Source of the DNA: Astragalus membranaceus
Lineage: Eukaryota; Streptophyta; Magnoliopsida; Fabales; Fabaceae
Assembly (NCBI GenBank): GCA_039519185.1
Contig: CM076854.1
Coordinates: 20,879,456 to 20,943,455 of the forward strand
DNA length: 64,000 nucleotides
Reading direction: 5' to 3'
Every line of letters starts with the position of its first letter. Within the stretch, counting starts at the first letter, position 1. The translations under genes and the position numbers were made by a program. Positions 11,840 through 21,756 of the stretch are shown in pieces. The notes under the pieces are model-generated. The model saw only the letters and a program-made list of their open reading frames with translations, searched no databases and had not been told where the DNA came from.

Positions 11840-12425
11840 TGAAAATCCTATAGTGGATATGATGAAACACTGGAAGCAACTTTATATCAAGGCTCATTTG
11901 AATGCTAAACTCTTCAATAGAGTCTTCATAGACGGAGGGGTCAGTGTTGAATATCATGCCATTGGCTAAGCTCGGTAAGAATGCAAAGGATCTCATCCCA
12001 ACCACTATGACTATGAACAACTTCATGGGTCATCGTTCCCACGCCCTGGGGGTATTGGTAGCTGAGATCACGGTTGGCTCAAAGCTCACACGATCGAGTT
12101 TCTTCGTCATAGTAGGAAAGTCGTCGTATGTTGTGATCCTCGGCAAGGACTGGATTCACACCGTGAGGGTGTGCTATCGACTCTACACCAAAAGCTAATC
12201 ATATGGATAGGTGACAAGGTGGATAATGTTGAGGCGGACCCGAATCCTTTCCCTGACGAAGTTAAGATGTTTGAGGCTATCTTTTGCTTGCCTTACATGA
12301 GCCCTATTTCTATTCCAAGGAGCTACGAGGAAGGAGGGGTTGAGTCATGTGAGTTAACGCAAGAAAGGTTCAAAATAAAAATCTTGACCGATCCACGCCT
12401 TATAGCCGAGTCCGATGGTTAATAT
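11840..12425 (+). pseudogene. Tat-A aspartic protease remnant
   Basis: The aspartic protease would cleave the polyprotein. In one frame, VFIDGGVSVE near 11920 stands where the catalytic D-S/T-G motif is expected (DGG here). After a frame change come MPLAKLGKN, VAEITVGSKLTRSSFFVI and YVVILGKDWIH (11944-12198), then a piece containing TLHQKLIIWIGD (12171 onward). This order is typical of the Tat protease ending in the flap and GRDWIH-like segment. Frames are broken between the pieces. The stretch 11060-11840 upstream is the degenerate gag-protease linker, in which I recognise nothing specific. Confidence 0.65.
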
Positions 12426-12599
12426 CCAACATCGATGAGGCTATGTTTGGTGCAGTAAATTAGGAGGGTGAACTCCAGTAAGAACTGTAAATTGGGGTAT
12501 CGGCTAACACCGAGGAGAGCGAATTGGCTGATCCTCCACATCTAGAACCCATCCAAAGGAGGATCCCCACGTTTGAGGCTCAGGATCCCTTACTGAAAG

Positions 12600-13612
12600 T
12601 CAACCTAGGATAGGAGTCAAGTGCGCAGCAAAGGAGCCAAGTAGTTGAAGTGATTAAGAAGTATCGAGAGTGTTTTTCTTGGGATTACCATGAGATGCCA
12701 TATGTTTGGATAGGAAACTGGTAGAACATCAGTTTCCCATCAAGGACGAGTGAAAGCCTCTCAAACAACCACCGAGGAGGTTCAATCCTTAGTTGATGCC
12801 TCAAAACAAATATGAGGTGGAAAGGCTGTTAAGGGAAGGGATCATAAGAATCTCTAGGTATGTTGAATGGCTATCTAATATAGTGCGAGTAATTAAGAAG
12901 AATGGCCAAGTGAGAGTTTGTATTGATTATAGAAACTTGAACTTCACTACACCGAAAGATGAGTATGGTATGGCAGTGGACGATATGTTGGTTGACGCCG
13001 CGGCTAATAGTGCCATTCTGACTTTCCTGGATGGCAATTTTGGGTATAATAAAATCTATGTGACCGAGGCGGACACCTATAAGACTGCCTTTAGGTTCCC
13101 TAGCTCCTTAGGCATGTATGAATGGTTGGTCATGCCTTTTGGCCCCAAGGTGCCCTATAAGACTGCCTTTAGGTTCCCTAGTGTCCGAGAGATACTTATG
13201 AAAGGGCGATGAACGCAATATACCTTGACTTAATCGACAAAAGCATGGAAGTATATATTGATGATGTGGTAGTCAAGTCTAAAAGCTTTGAAGCACATCT
13301 GGTCGAGCTTTATTAAGCTTTGAAGCGGATGAGACTCCACAATCGTAAAATAGATCCTACTAACTATTCATTTGGTGTGTCTGCAGGAAACTTCTTGGGT
13401 TTCTTGGTACACAACCAAGGAATCGAAGTAGACAAAAACAAAGCCCGAGCCATCGTGGAAGCTAGCCCTCCCCAGTATATGAAGGAACTGTAGACGCTCC
13501 TAGGTAGGATTAATTCCTTGAGGAGATCCATTGTCAACTTGGCAGGGAAAATAAGGCCTTCTCGTCGCTATTATGATTAAATTTCTACGAGGAGATGGTG
13601 TGGGGAGAAAAG
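12600..13612 (+). pseudogene. Tat-A reverse transcriptase remnant
   Basis: The reverse transcriptase would copy element RNA into DNA. Visible parts are ECFSWDYHEMP near 12670; then an open stretch (12793-13212) with VEWLSNIVRVIKKNGQVRVC, IDYRNLNFTTPKDEY, FLDGNFGYNKI and YEWLVMPFGPK; then, in another frame, MEVYIDDVVVKSKSF (about 13245), whose YIDD is the catalytic Y-x-D-D box; then NFLGFLVHNQGIEVDKNKAR (about 13390). A 28-bp duplication (13076-13103 and 13154-13181) disrupts the region after MPFG. The protein is cut at 13612 by the SIRE-like insertion. Confidence 0.8.
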
Positions 13613-13864
13613 TGTTGAGGTAAAGTCCCAGTTGAGTTTTGATGGTTAACAAACTTCAAATGTGAGAAGCTTAACTTATCTGATTTCATATGCCACAAAT
13701 GTTTCTTCTGGAGTGAAATATAAGAATAGGATATGTTAGCCACTCTCAAGAAGATAATTTACTTTTACGAAGCAATTACAATACAAATAAGCCATAAGAA
13801 TGTTGATAGAAATACAAAGAAAAACACCATTGGAAGAGAAGAGAAAGGCCATTAGTTAATAAGG

Positions 13865-14235
13865 GTTAACATGAGAAGACACATCACGAGAAGAGGCAAT
13901 AGGAGAAGAGTCATAATGAGAAGACGTAACATGAGAAGAGTCATGATGAGAAGATTCATCATGGGAAAACTCATCATAATAAGAATCATCGTGAGAAGAG
14001 TCATCATGAGAAGACTCATGAGAAGAGTCAACATGAGAAAATTCACAATCAAGTTAAGAAGCATCTTGACAAGTAGGGTCAAGATCAGAAGGGTTGTGAT
14101 AAGAGAGTCAAGTTGAGAAGCATCATGATAAGAAGAGTTAAGATCAGAAGGGTCATGATGAGAAGAGTCAAGTTGTGAGCATCAACTTGAGAAGAGTCAT
14201 AATGAGAAGACTCAAAGGTGAGAAGATTGAAAGAA
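13865..14235 (+). repeat. 15-bp GAGAAG minisatellite
   Basis: Imperfect 15-bp units of the type GAGAAGAGTCATCAT, with drift to longer units containing CAAGTTGAGAAGCATC. Because the unit is a multiple of three, both strands have long meaningless frames (Arg/Met-rich on plus, Leu/Met-rich on minus). Confidence 0.85.
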
Positions 14236-15263
14236 GAGAAGAGTCATGACAGCTGTAGTGTGCTGTCTTCTGCAGAAAAGTGCTCTAGAAATTGCAAAGC
14301 AAGCTGTCTTCTGCAGAAAGAGTAGAAACAGTTTTCCACCTTTCTCAACGGCTATATTGACTTGGGAAACCCCTCCAATGACTCTAATTGATTAACCAAT
14401 GGTTAATACACGTTTATTTCAACTCATTGGCTATAAATACCACCATGGTTCATTGCTGAAGTTCTTGGTCACAGAGAAATCAAATTCTTCCCATCCTTCT
14501 CAAGTAGATCTCTCACCCATACTCAAGTCATGCTTTAATCTAGGGATTCTATTTTCTGAGTATGTATTTCAGCTTGTTGTTTAGGATTCCTTTGAATCTA
14601 TCTTGTTTAAACCAAGCTCTTGTAATACGACAAAAAACCCCCCAAACCGTACATTGAAAAACCTGTTTGAAATCTTCTCAAGTAGCATGTGTTGCTATAG
14701 GGTTTGAAAGGTGTGTTAGAATTCCCCTAATAGATCAGGAGGATTGTATTAGGTGTGAGAATAGTAGGTAGAGCTGTGTGAAGAAAACTACCACAAGGGA
14801 CAATAATAGGTAGAGCTGTGTAAAGAAAATTACCGTGAGAACTTTAAGCCTAGGTTTGTTGTATAGTTGTAACTATTTGAGAAATAGTGGAAATAATCAC
14901 GAGGTGTGAGGAGTGGATGTAGCCCTGGGTTTTGGGTGAACCACTATACATCATTGTGTTATTTACTGTTTTTTTAAGTTGTTTTACACTGCGCTTAAAA
15001 CTCTACATCTAGAGAAGGCTTTTGGAAAACTGAGAAAACAACTTTTGTTGACCCTTCTCAGCTACACACAGTTTTTATAAAAACACCATTTTTACAACCC
15101 TTCTCAAATGTTTTCAAAGTGGTAAACTTAAAGCACTATTCTTAAGTACTTCACACTTAAGATAAGACTTTCAAAAAATATCTCTTACCTTGGAAAAGCT
15201 ATTTTGACAATCATCTCGTTCTCTTTACTGATAGTTGTTTTGAGAGGAAAGAACTAACTGACC

Positions 15264-15292
15264 CTTCTCAACTCAAAAACATAGTTGAGAAG
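15264..15292. other. perfect 10-bp dyad in LTR
   Basis: CTTCTCAACT (15264-15273), a 9-base spacer, then AGTTGAGAAG (15283-15292). A one-mismatch copy follows at 15354-15382, within a unit of roughly 90-100 bp that is repeated in tandem to about 15460. Confidence 0.8.
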
Positions 15293-15659
15293 ACAGTTCC
15301 ATCTCACTCTTCTCTACTCACTATCACAATTGAGAAGACTGTTTCAAATGACCCTTGTCAACTCAGAAACATAGTTGAGAAGGCAGATTCATCTCACCAT
15401 TCTCTACTCACTATCATAGTTGAGAAGACTATTTTCACTCACCCTTCTCAACTTTGCGTTCACACACACAATGTCTAACAATACTTATGAAGTTGTTTAT
15501 GTTGTTTCAGGTTAATTTTTAAAAGGGTCACAACCCCACTTTCATCAATGGTTACAACATACAAAACAACCACATTAACTGTTGGACATTATCCATTTCA
15601 AAGTGATTAACATATCACTCTCATTCCCTCTCAATCTCACTTCTAAATCTCCAAACATT

Positions 15660-17985
15660 AATGGAAAGAACAAAGAATCTTAGTCCTCCTCCTACTGAAC
15701 CAAAACCTCATTAACAACCTTCGGAACCAGAAGTGGCTTCCCCAAACTCTGTAATCTCTTCACCGTCTCCTGAGTAAGTTCCCACTTCTGTTTTGCCTTT
15801 GAAGTCATGACCTGCAAAGATTAAGCACGCTCCTAGTGGTAATTCCAGATTTTCAATGAGAGTGAAGTATGGTACTTCATCTAATACCACCACCATTTAA
15901 TCTTCAATGCATAGAAAAGTACAATTAACTTAGAAAAGGAATTCCCATCTTCACGGCCAAAAACAGAGCTCAAACATTAAACGAAAAAGAAGAAAGTGGT
16001 TGATGAAAAGAGCAAGAAGGTTGACATTTCTCATAGAAAGGACATTAAGAAGGGTCAAGCTAGGAGAAAGTGTAACGAACTACAAAGAACAAAATGGGTG
16101 TCAATACCCATTGTATATGGAACCATCTACTATCTTGATGACATTGAGAAATGTGGATGGAATGTCACATCCTATCTCACTCAACAGAAATGGGTTGATT
16201 CCATTACTCTTGAAGACTTGATCTACAAAGAAAGAGTAAGAGAGTTCTATGAAATCTCCACCATAAAGCATGAGCCTTTAAGGATAGCAACCTCTATCAA
16301 CAATTTTGACATTGAGGTCACCTCATAAAATCTTGGGAAGGCTCTCAATCTACAAGATGAAGGAGTGAAGATTAATGAAAACTCATGGTATGAGAAGGTT
16401 GGTACCACAGTAGAACAATACAAGACCGCCCTTCTCAAGGACCCTATCTTCCTGTGAACTCACCAAACCTCAAAGAACCCACTAGAAGTCTGCACCACAT
16501 CCGTACTCATAACCTTTTGCCTAGAGTAGGGTCATTTGAGAAAACCACAATAGGTGATTCTATTCTGCTATACCATCTCTTCAAAGACATCCCCATTAGC
16601 CTTCCATTCCTCATGATCCATCATATAATCAATCCTATTAGGGATGGTAGAGCTTCCACTTCATTGCCTTATGGATTGATATTGTCTAGAGTCTTCAACC
16701 ACTTCAAAGTTCCTATTCCACATGTTGAAGGATATATGGAAAAGAAGGCATTCATAGTGAAGAACCTCAAACTCATGGGAATAGATATTTCCACACCAGC
16801 AGAGGAGAAGAAAGGAAAGACGAAGAAGTAATAGAAGACAAGAAGGTGAAAGAATCCCTTAATGTAAATGTTGAGGAAGAAGGATTCAAAACACCAGAGA
16901 AGGTTGCTGGTGAAGAAGGAATAGAGAGAAGAATGAGGGACACCACCTCAATTTTTATGGTGATAATGGTTCTGATAGGACTAAGGTGTTTCCAGAAATT
17001 ACACCATTGGACATTCCTTGTGAAGGAATTGGTAATGAAGTTGCAGAAGAACCCATTCATGAAGCGGAAAAAGAGAAGAATGAAGAAGAACCAAAGAAGG
17101 TTCAAGCAGTTGCGGAGAAGGATGCTTCTGCTGAAGAAGAGCATGGTAATGATGTTGTCGTATCTGAATCAATGGCCCAAACCATCCCAGCATCACCTCA
17201 GGGGGAGTTTTACCAAAAAACTAATTCCTCACCACTTGTTCAAACCCCATTTCCATATCTATTCAATGAACAAATCCCAACTCTTCTACCCTTCTCTCTA
17301 ATCGTAACACTACCCTTTTCAGCTCCACCCTTCTGACCACAGATGCTCCCATTAGTCACAACACCTGCACAAGATCCATCACATATCCCAACTGTGTCTA
17401 GCACCACTTCCTAAAACTTAGAGCTTCTCTTAGCTGCAAACAATCTAGAGCATGAAATTCCCTCATCACTCAAAACTGACAACACCATCACCTCTTCCAA
17501 TATAAACCAGTATATTAGCCGGAACTTGTCCCCAATAAATGATTCATCTTAGCCACAAATGCCTTTCCATAACACCAAACCTCACCCATCTGACAAGCCA
17601 TCTATGTTTAGGTCTCTTGAATCCTCCTACTTCAATATGGGTCAACCTTCTAGTGTGGCTTATGCGAAGGTTATTGGGGAGCCAAAGGATAAGAGCCCAA
17701 CTGAACCTGAAGACTCTTATATCTTGCCTGTCCAAAATGGAAATGATGATGAGAATGATGAAAACATGGTTGGGGAATGTGCTAAAAGGTCAAGCAATTC
17801 TTCAACAACGTCAAAGAGCGCCAGCTGCTCGAAATGGGCAGTATCAGATTTGGATTCTGCAACAAGGTATGACCATACTTTCTCTAACTCTTTCAACTCC
17901 CGAATTTGGTCCCTTTCCTCTGTTACCAGATATTCCAAAGCCTACTACATTCTCTTCATCTGAGGGATGTTCTCCATCGAAGTAG
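15660..17985 (+). pseudogene. env-like / plant-transposon-type ORF remnant
   Basis: Pieces in successive frames read as one decayed protein: KKVVDEKSKKVDISHRKD and TKWVSIPIVYGTIYYLDDIE (15996-16328), then NENSWYEKVGTTVEQYKTAL, then LKEPTRSLHHIRTHNLLPRV, DSILLYHLFKDIPISLPFLM and SLPYGLILSRVFNHFKVPIP (16454-16831), then a Glu/Lys-rich acidic tail (16840-17210) and a Ser/Pro/Asn-rich C-terminal part (17559-17963). A folded N-terminal half followed by a low-complexity acidic tail is the layout of the env-like proteins of SIRE and Athila elements and of the so-called putative plant transposon protein domain. I see no convincing signal peptide or transmembrane segment, so entry function is not supported. 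Stops and frameshifts make it non-functional. Identification is by general resemblance only. Confidence 0.5.
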
Positions 17986-18484
17986 CAACTTCATGTCTCT
18001 GTCTCACTCACCTTGTCTCTGTCTCAGTCACCCTTTCTGATGTGTGCCAAAAGGGGTAAAATAGTAGATTAAGTTTAGGGCTCAGGACATATTTTTGTAT
18101 GCCTTATGCTTAGACAAATCAGCATTCATAGACACTATTTTTGTGTGCCTTAGGCATAGTCAAATCTGTGTTCATAGACACTATTTCTGTATGCTTTATG
18201 CTTAGTCAAAACCGTCTTCACAGTCACTATTTTGTTGAGAAGGATATGCTTCTCTTTTGTTTTTATTTTCTAGGCTTATGCTAAGAACATAATTTTGGTA
18301 ATCATGTCAATGGTTTTTTTTATGAGCTGAATGAAACGCATGTTCTTATTTGGTATATGAAATGTGTTCAAATTAATTATCAATCATATATGCACATTCT
18401 CAGGGGGAGTTAATTGTTAACGCCTTAGAAAATTTTAAAACAATCAGAAAACTTAATCCATCTCTCAAGAGTTTGTCAAACATC
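17986..18484 (+). other. 3' non-coding region of the SIRE-like element
   Basis: No frame. It contains three imperfect copies of a unit of about 60 bp with TTTGTATGCCTTATGCTTAG-like text (18090-18230), then AT-rich DNA with TTCTCAGGGGGAGTTAA, an upstream purine-rich site (about 18396-18412). Confidence 0.55.
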
Positions 18485-18498
18485 AAGAAGGGGGAGAT
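18485..18498 (+). other. polypurine tract
   Basis: AAGAAGGGGGAGAT directly before the 3' LTR start TGTTGAGG. It would prime plus-strand DNA synthesis. Confidence 0.8.
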
Positions 18499-19537
18499 TG
18501 TTGAGGCAAAATCCTAGTTGAGTTTTGATGGTTAACAAACTTCAAATGTGAGAAGCATAAGTTATCTGATTTCATATGCTACTAAGGTTTCTTCTTGAGT
18601 GAAATATAAGAACAGGATATGTTAGCTACTCTCAAGAAGATAATTTGCTTTTAAGAAGCAAAAGGGTTGAGAAGACTTGAAGCAATGACAACACAAAGAA
18701 GGCATAAGAATGTTGAAAGAAATACAAAGAAAAACACCCTTGGAAGAGAAGAGAAAGGCCATTAGTTAAGAAGGGCTAACACGAGAAGACTCATCATGAG
18801 AAGAGTCAATAGGAGAAGAGTCATGATGAGAAGACACAACATGAGAAGAGTTGTGATGAGAAGATTCATCATGGGAAAAGTCATCATTAGAAGAATTATC
18901 GCGTGAAGAGTCATTATGAGAAGTGTCAACAATAGAAAAGTCAGGAGAAGAGTCAACATGTGAAAACTCACAATCAAGTTAAGAAGCATCTTGACAAGAA
19001 GGGTCAAGATCAGAGAAGGGTTGTTATAAGAAGAGTCAAGTTGAGAAGCATCGTGATAAGAAGAGTCGAGATCAGAAGGGTGATGATGAGAAGAGTCAAG
19101 TTTTGAAGCATCAACTTGAGAGGACCCAAAGTTGAGAAGATAGAAAAAAGAGAAGAGTCCTGACAACTATAGTTTGTTGTCTTCTGCAGAAAAGTGCTGC
19201 AGAAATTGCAGAGCAAGCTGTGTTTTGCAGAAAGTGTTGCAGAAAGTGCAGAAACAGTTGTCCACCTTTCTCAATGGCTATATTGACTTGGGAAACCCCT
19301 CCAACGATTCTAATTGATTAACCAATGGTTAATACACATTTATTTCAACTCAATGGCTATAAATACCACCATGGATCATTGCTGAAGTTCTTGGTGATAG
19401 AGATATCAAATTCTTCCCATCCTTCTCAAGTAGATCTCTCACCCATACTCAAGTCATGCTTTAATCTAGGGATTCTATTTTCTGAGTATGTATTTCAGCT
19501 TGTTGTTTAGGATTCCTTTGAATCTATCTTGTTTAAA
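18499..19537 (+). repeat. 3' LTR of the SIRE-like element, truncated
   Basis: Matches 13613-14611 with indels, including the GAGAAG minisatellite (18775-19165) and the stretch TGGCTATAAATACCACCATGG near 19352 (TATA-like, also at about 14430 in the 5' LTR). The match ends at GTTTAAA (19537); the next base already belongs to Tat-A. Confidence 0.75.
18775..19165 (+). repeat. 15-bp GAGAAG minisatellite, second copy
   Basis: Same imperfect GAGAAGAGTCATGAT-type units as 13865-14235, with different unit order and count. Confidence 0.85.
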
Positions 19538-20465
19538 ATTCCACCAAATGAATTATATACTATCTTAGTAGGATTCTCAATGATGCAGAAACTAGAAACT
19601 CTCCTATTGAGAAACCTTGCTTATCATAATTTCATTATTGTTCTAACTGGAATATTATTTGTTGCCTAAAGAAGTTCTTGTTGTCTGCAAAATAAATATT
19701 GTAAGGTACCTCCTTAGTCAGCCTGTCTTGCAAGCAAGACTTGTAAAGTGAGCCATTAAATTGAATGTTTTCACTTTAACTTACGTTCTTTTAAAGGCTG
19801 TCAAAGGACAGGCCCTAGCCGATTTTCTCATCCAACACCGGTGTGTGAAAGCTCACGATTCCCTGGTCGGGCTTGTCAATTACAATGGGTTGAAGCCATG
19901 GGTTCTTGCATTCGATGGGTCAAGTACCTTAAAGGTTGCAGGTGTTGGAGTAGTTATAGCTAGCCCATGTGGAAGAACGTGGAAATTCATGTGCAGGATA
20001 GAGGATCAGGCTTCAAATAATCAGGCTGAGTATGAGTGCTTGATCATTGGGCTCGCCTCGGCTCGCGACTTGTTGAAGTTGTTTGCCGATGCGATTGTCA
20101 TGCATATCCCTAGAAATTAGAACCAGGAGGCTAATGATTTTGCTTAGTAGGCTTCTGGGTAAAAAGAAAATATGGTGGGTCATGCATCAGGATTCCACCT
20201 TGGCGACCGAGCAAGGCCCAACCGATCAGTGGATTCTACTACTAGATTTTTTGCACAATCCTTCTGCTGGGATTGACTTCAAAATCATACAGAAAGCCCT
20301 CAATTACGTCCTAGTAGGGGATGATCTGTTCAAAAGGAGCTTCAATAGAGTACTGCCACGATGCCTCAAGAAAAAGGAATCCTACTTGGTCATGACCCAA
20401 GTTCATGAGGGGATTTGTAGCTCACATTGATATGGACCCATCATGAAGTAGTTGATCTACAGTCA
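19538..20465 (+). pseudogene. Tat-A RNase H and linker remnant
   Basis: RNase H would degrade the RNA of the RNA-DNA hybrid. From 19538 the frames give IYYLSRILNDAETRNSPIEK, then PKEVLVVCKINIVRYLLSQP and the KAVKGQALADFL motif (about 19790-19825), all typical of the Tat RNase H/connection region. The second, archaeal-type RNase H domain follows (FDGSSTLKVAGVGVVIASP, then NNQAEYECLIIGLASARDLL) and, after a stop, a linker with NPSAGIDFKI and LPRCLKKKESYLVMTQVHEG leading to the integrase zinc region. The sequence breaks off at LIYSQEYY (about 20465). At least three stops or shifts. Confidence 0.8.
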
Positions 20466-21751
20466 AGAATATTATAATAAAAATAGCAATTCCAAAATAA
20501 GATGCTTTGAAAATATTAGTCAAAAAAAATGCTTTTAAAATAATTTAGATGTGGTTTCTTAGACCTTTATTAGCCAGCATCCTAATTTCACTTTCCACAC
20601 TATTGACATTGGGCTGGATTTTATGCCTTCTAATGTGAAGCCCAATGTTTAGAACGTAATTTACCGAGATAACAGTCATGCCCATGAAGCCAATAACACT
20701 TGTTGGGTATGGCTCTTTTGGGTTTAATTGCTATTTGATTGGTTTAACATTTGTAATAGATTGAATTTGGTGTGGAGGGTTTCATTCGTTGTCAGCCCAT
20801 GATTCATCTTTATTTTAACATGGGATCCGTTAGGTAACTCACTCCACGATTAGGTAACTCAGACTCAACTATATGTTTCTTGGCATCTTTGAGTCTTCTT
20901 GGGTATGGCTCTTTTGTTATAAGTGTTGTAATCTTGTATCCTTCAGTATTAGTTTCCTAATCGTACCCTAGTGATGCTATGGCAAACCTAGTATCTTTGA
21001 GTCTGAGTTACCAATCTTTTCAGAGGAGAGATTGGTACTCAAGTAATGCTATAGTTGACCCAATGTATTTGAGTCTCAGTCAGCTAGCCCGCGAGAGGCG
21101 AGCAATGTCTGTGAGTCTAAGTGACCTAATCTGTGAGATGTGAGAATGGTACTCAGGTGATGTTATTACTCACTTAGTTTCATTTAGTTTGAACTACCTA
21201 GCCCGTAATAGGTGAAGATGGTGCTTAGGTATGTGTCACTGTGTCTGAGTCATCTAACCCTAGAGTGAGGTAAAAATGGTTCTCTTTTTTCTTCTTTAGT
21301 TTAGAGAGACATCCTTGTGTGTGTTGTATGAGACATTTATATCATCCCTTCGTGACTTGTGAGAATTTATGATTTATAATGATTTACGACTCGGGATTAT
21401 CTGTGTGGGACTTGGTGTCTGTAATGCTTTGCTTGATTTACCTTACATATGAGTTTATTGATTTCAACATTTTACCATTAACATGTACAATACTACACAT
21501 TCATTTTATACTCGCCAACTTGTAATTTATTGAACTTGAAGAAAATGTGTAACATGTGTGCATTTTAAAATACATGTTAAGTCACACACATATGATATTC
21601 ATTGACTTTACTGTTGTGTTTAATTTTAAATGGGACCAGTGTCAGCCTTGATGTTTACTTTATCGTCTTAATATATCTCGAATTTTATTCTCACCTTACA
21701 ACCACCTTTTTCAGATAATTATGGTGGTATATGTGCCTAGGTTAGAAGTCT
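20466..21751. other. unassigned insertion in Tat-A, left part
   Basis: No coding frame. It starts abruptly after the integrase linker and ends at the target site of the solo LTR. From 20825 to 21270 it carries loose repeats around GGTAACTCAGACTC / GAGTCTGAGTTACC. It replaces the catalytic core of the Tat-A integrase. I cannot name the element it belongs to. Confidence 0.5.
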
Positions 21752-21756
21752 AGTTC

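Larger units (their letters stand above)
13613..15470 (+). repeat. 5' LTR of the SIRE-like element
   Basis: Starts TGTTGAGG. The first 999 bases (to 14611) match 18499-19537; the rest has no partner because the other LTR is truncated. I place the end near 15470 (TTCACACACACA) from general form only; no clear primer site follows. The text is dominated by GAGAAG repeats in the first half and CTTCTC repeats in the last 400 bp. Confidence 0.6.
13613..19537 (+). mobile_element. SIRE-like non-autonomous element with env-like ORF
   Basis: Direct repeats start TGTTGAGG at 13613 and 18499; the second is preceded by the purine tract AAGAAGGGGGAGAT, as in SIRE/Maximus copia elements. The interior (about 15.5-18.5 kb) has one decayed env-like gene and no gag, protease, integrase or RT. 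The right LTR stops at 19537, where Tat-A RNase H sequence resumes, so the far end of the LTR (and about 150 bp of host by comparison with relatives) is deleted and no target duplication can be scored. The SIRE assignment rests on LTR start, purine tract and env-like gene, not on pol. Confidence 0.65.

Noticed and set aside
13852..14116. Arg/Met-rich and Leu/Met-rich frames on both strands
   Set aside because: Produced by a 15-bp tandem repeat whose unit is a multiple of three; no protein-like composition.
20461..20733. Possible own gene in the segment after Tat-A RNase H
   Set aside because: All frames are short and broken; no motif recognised.
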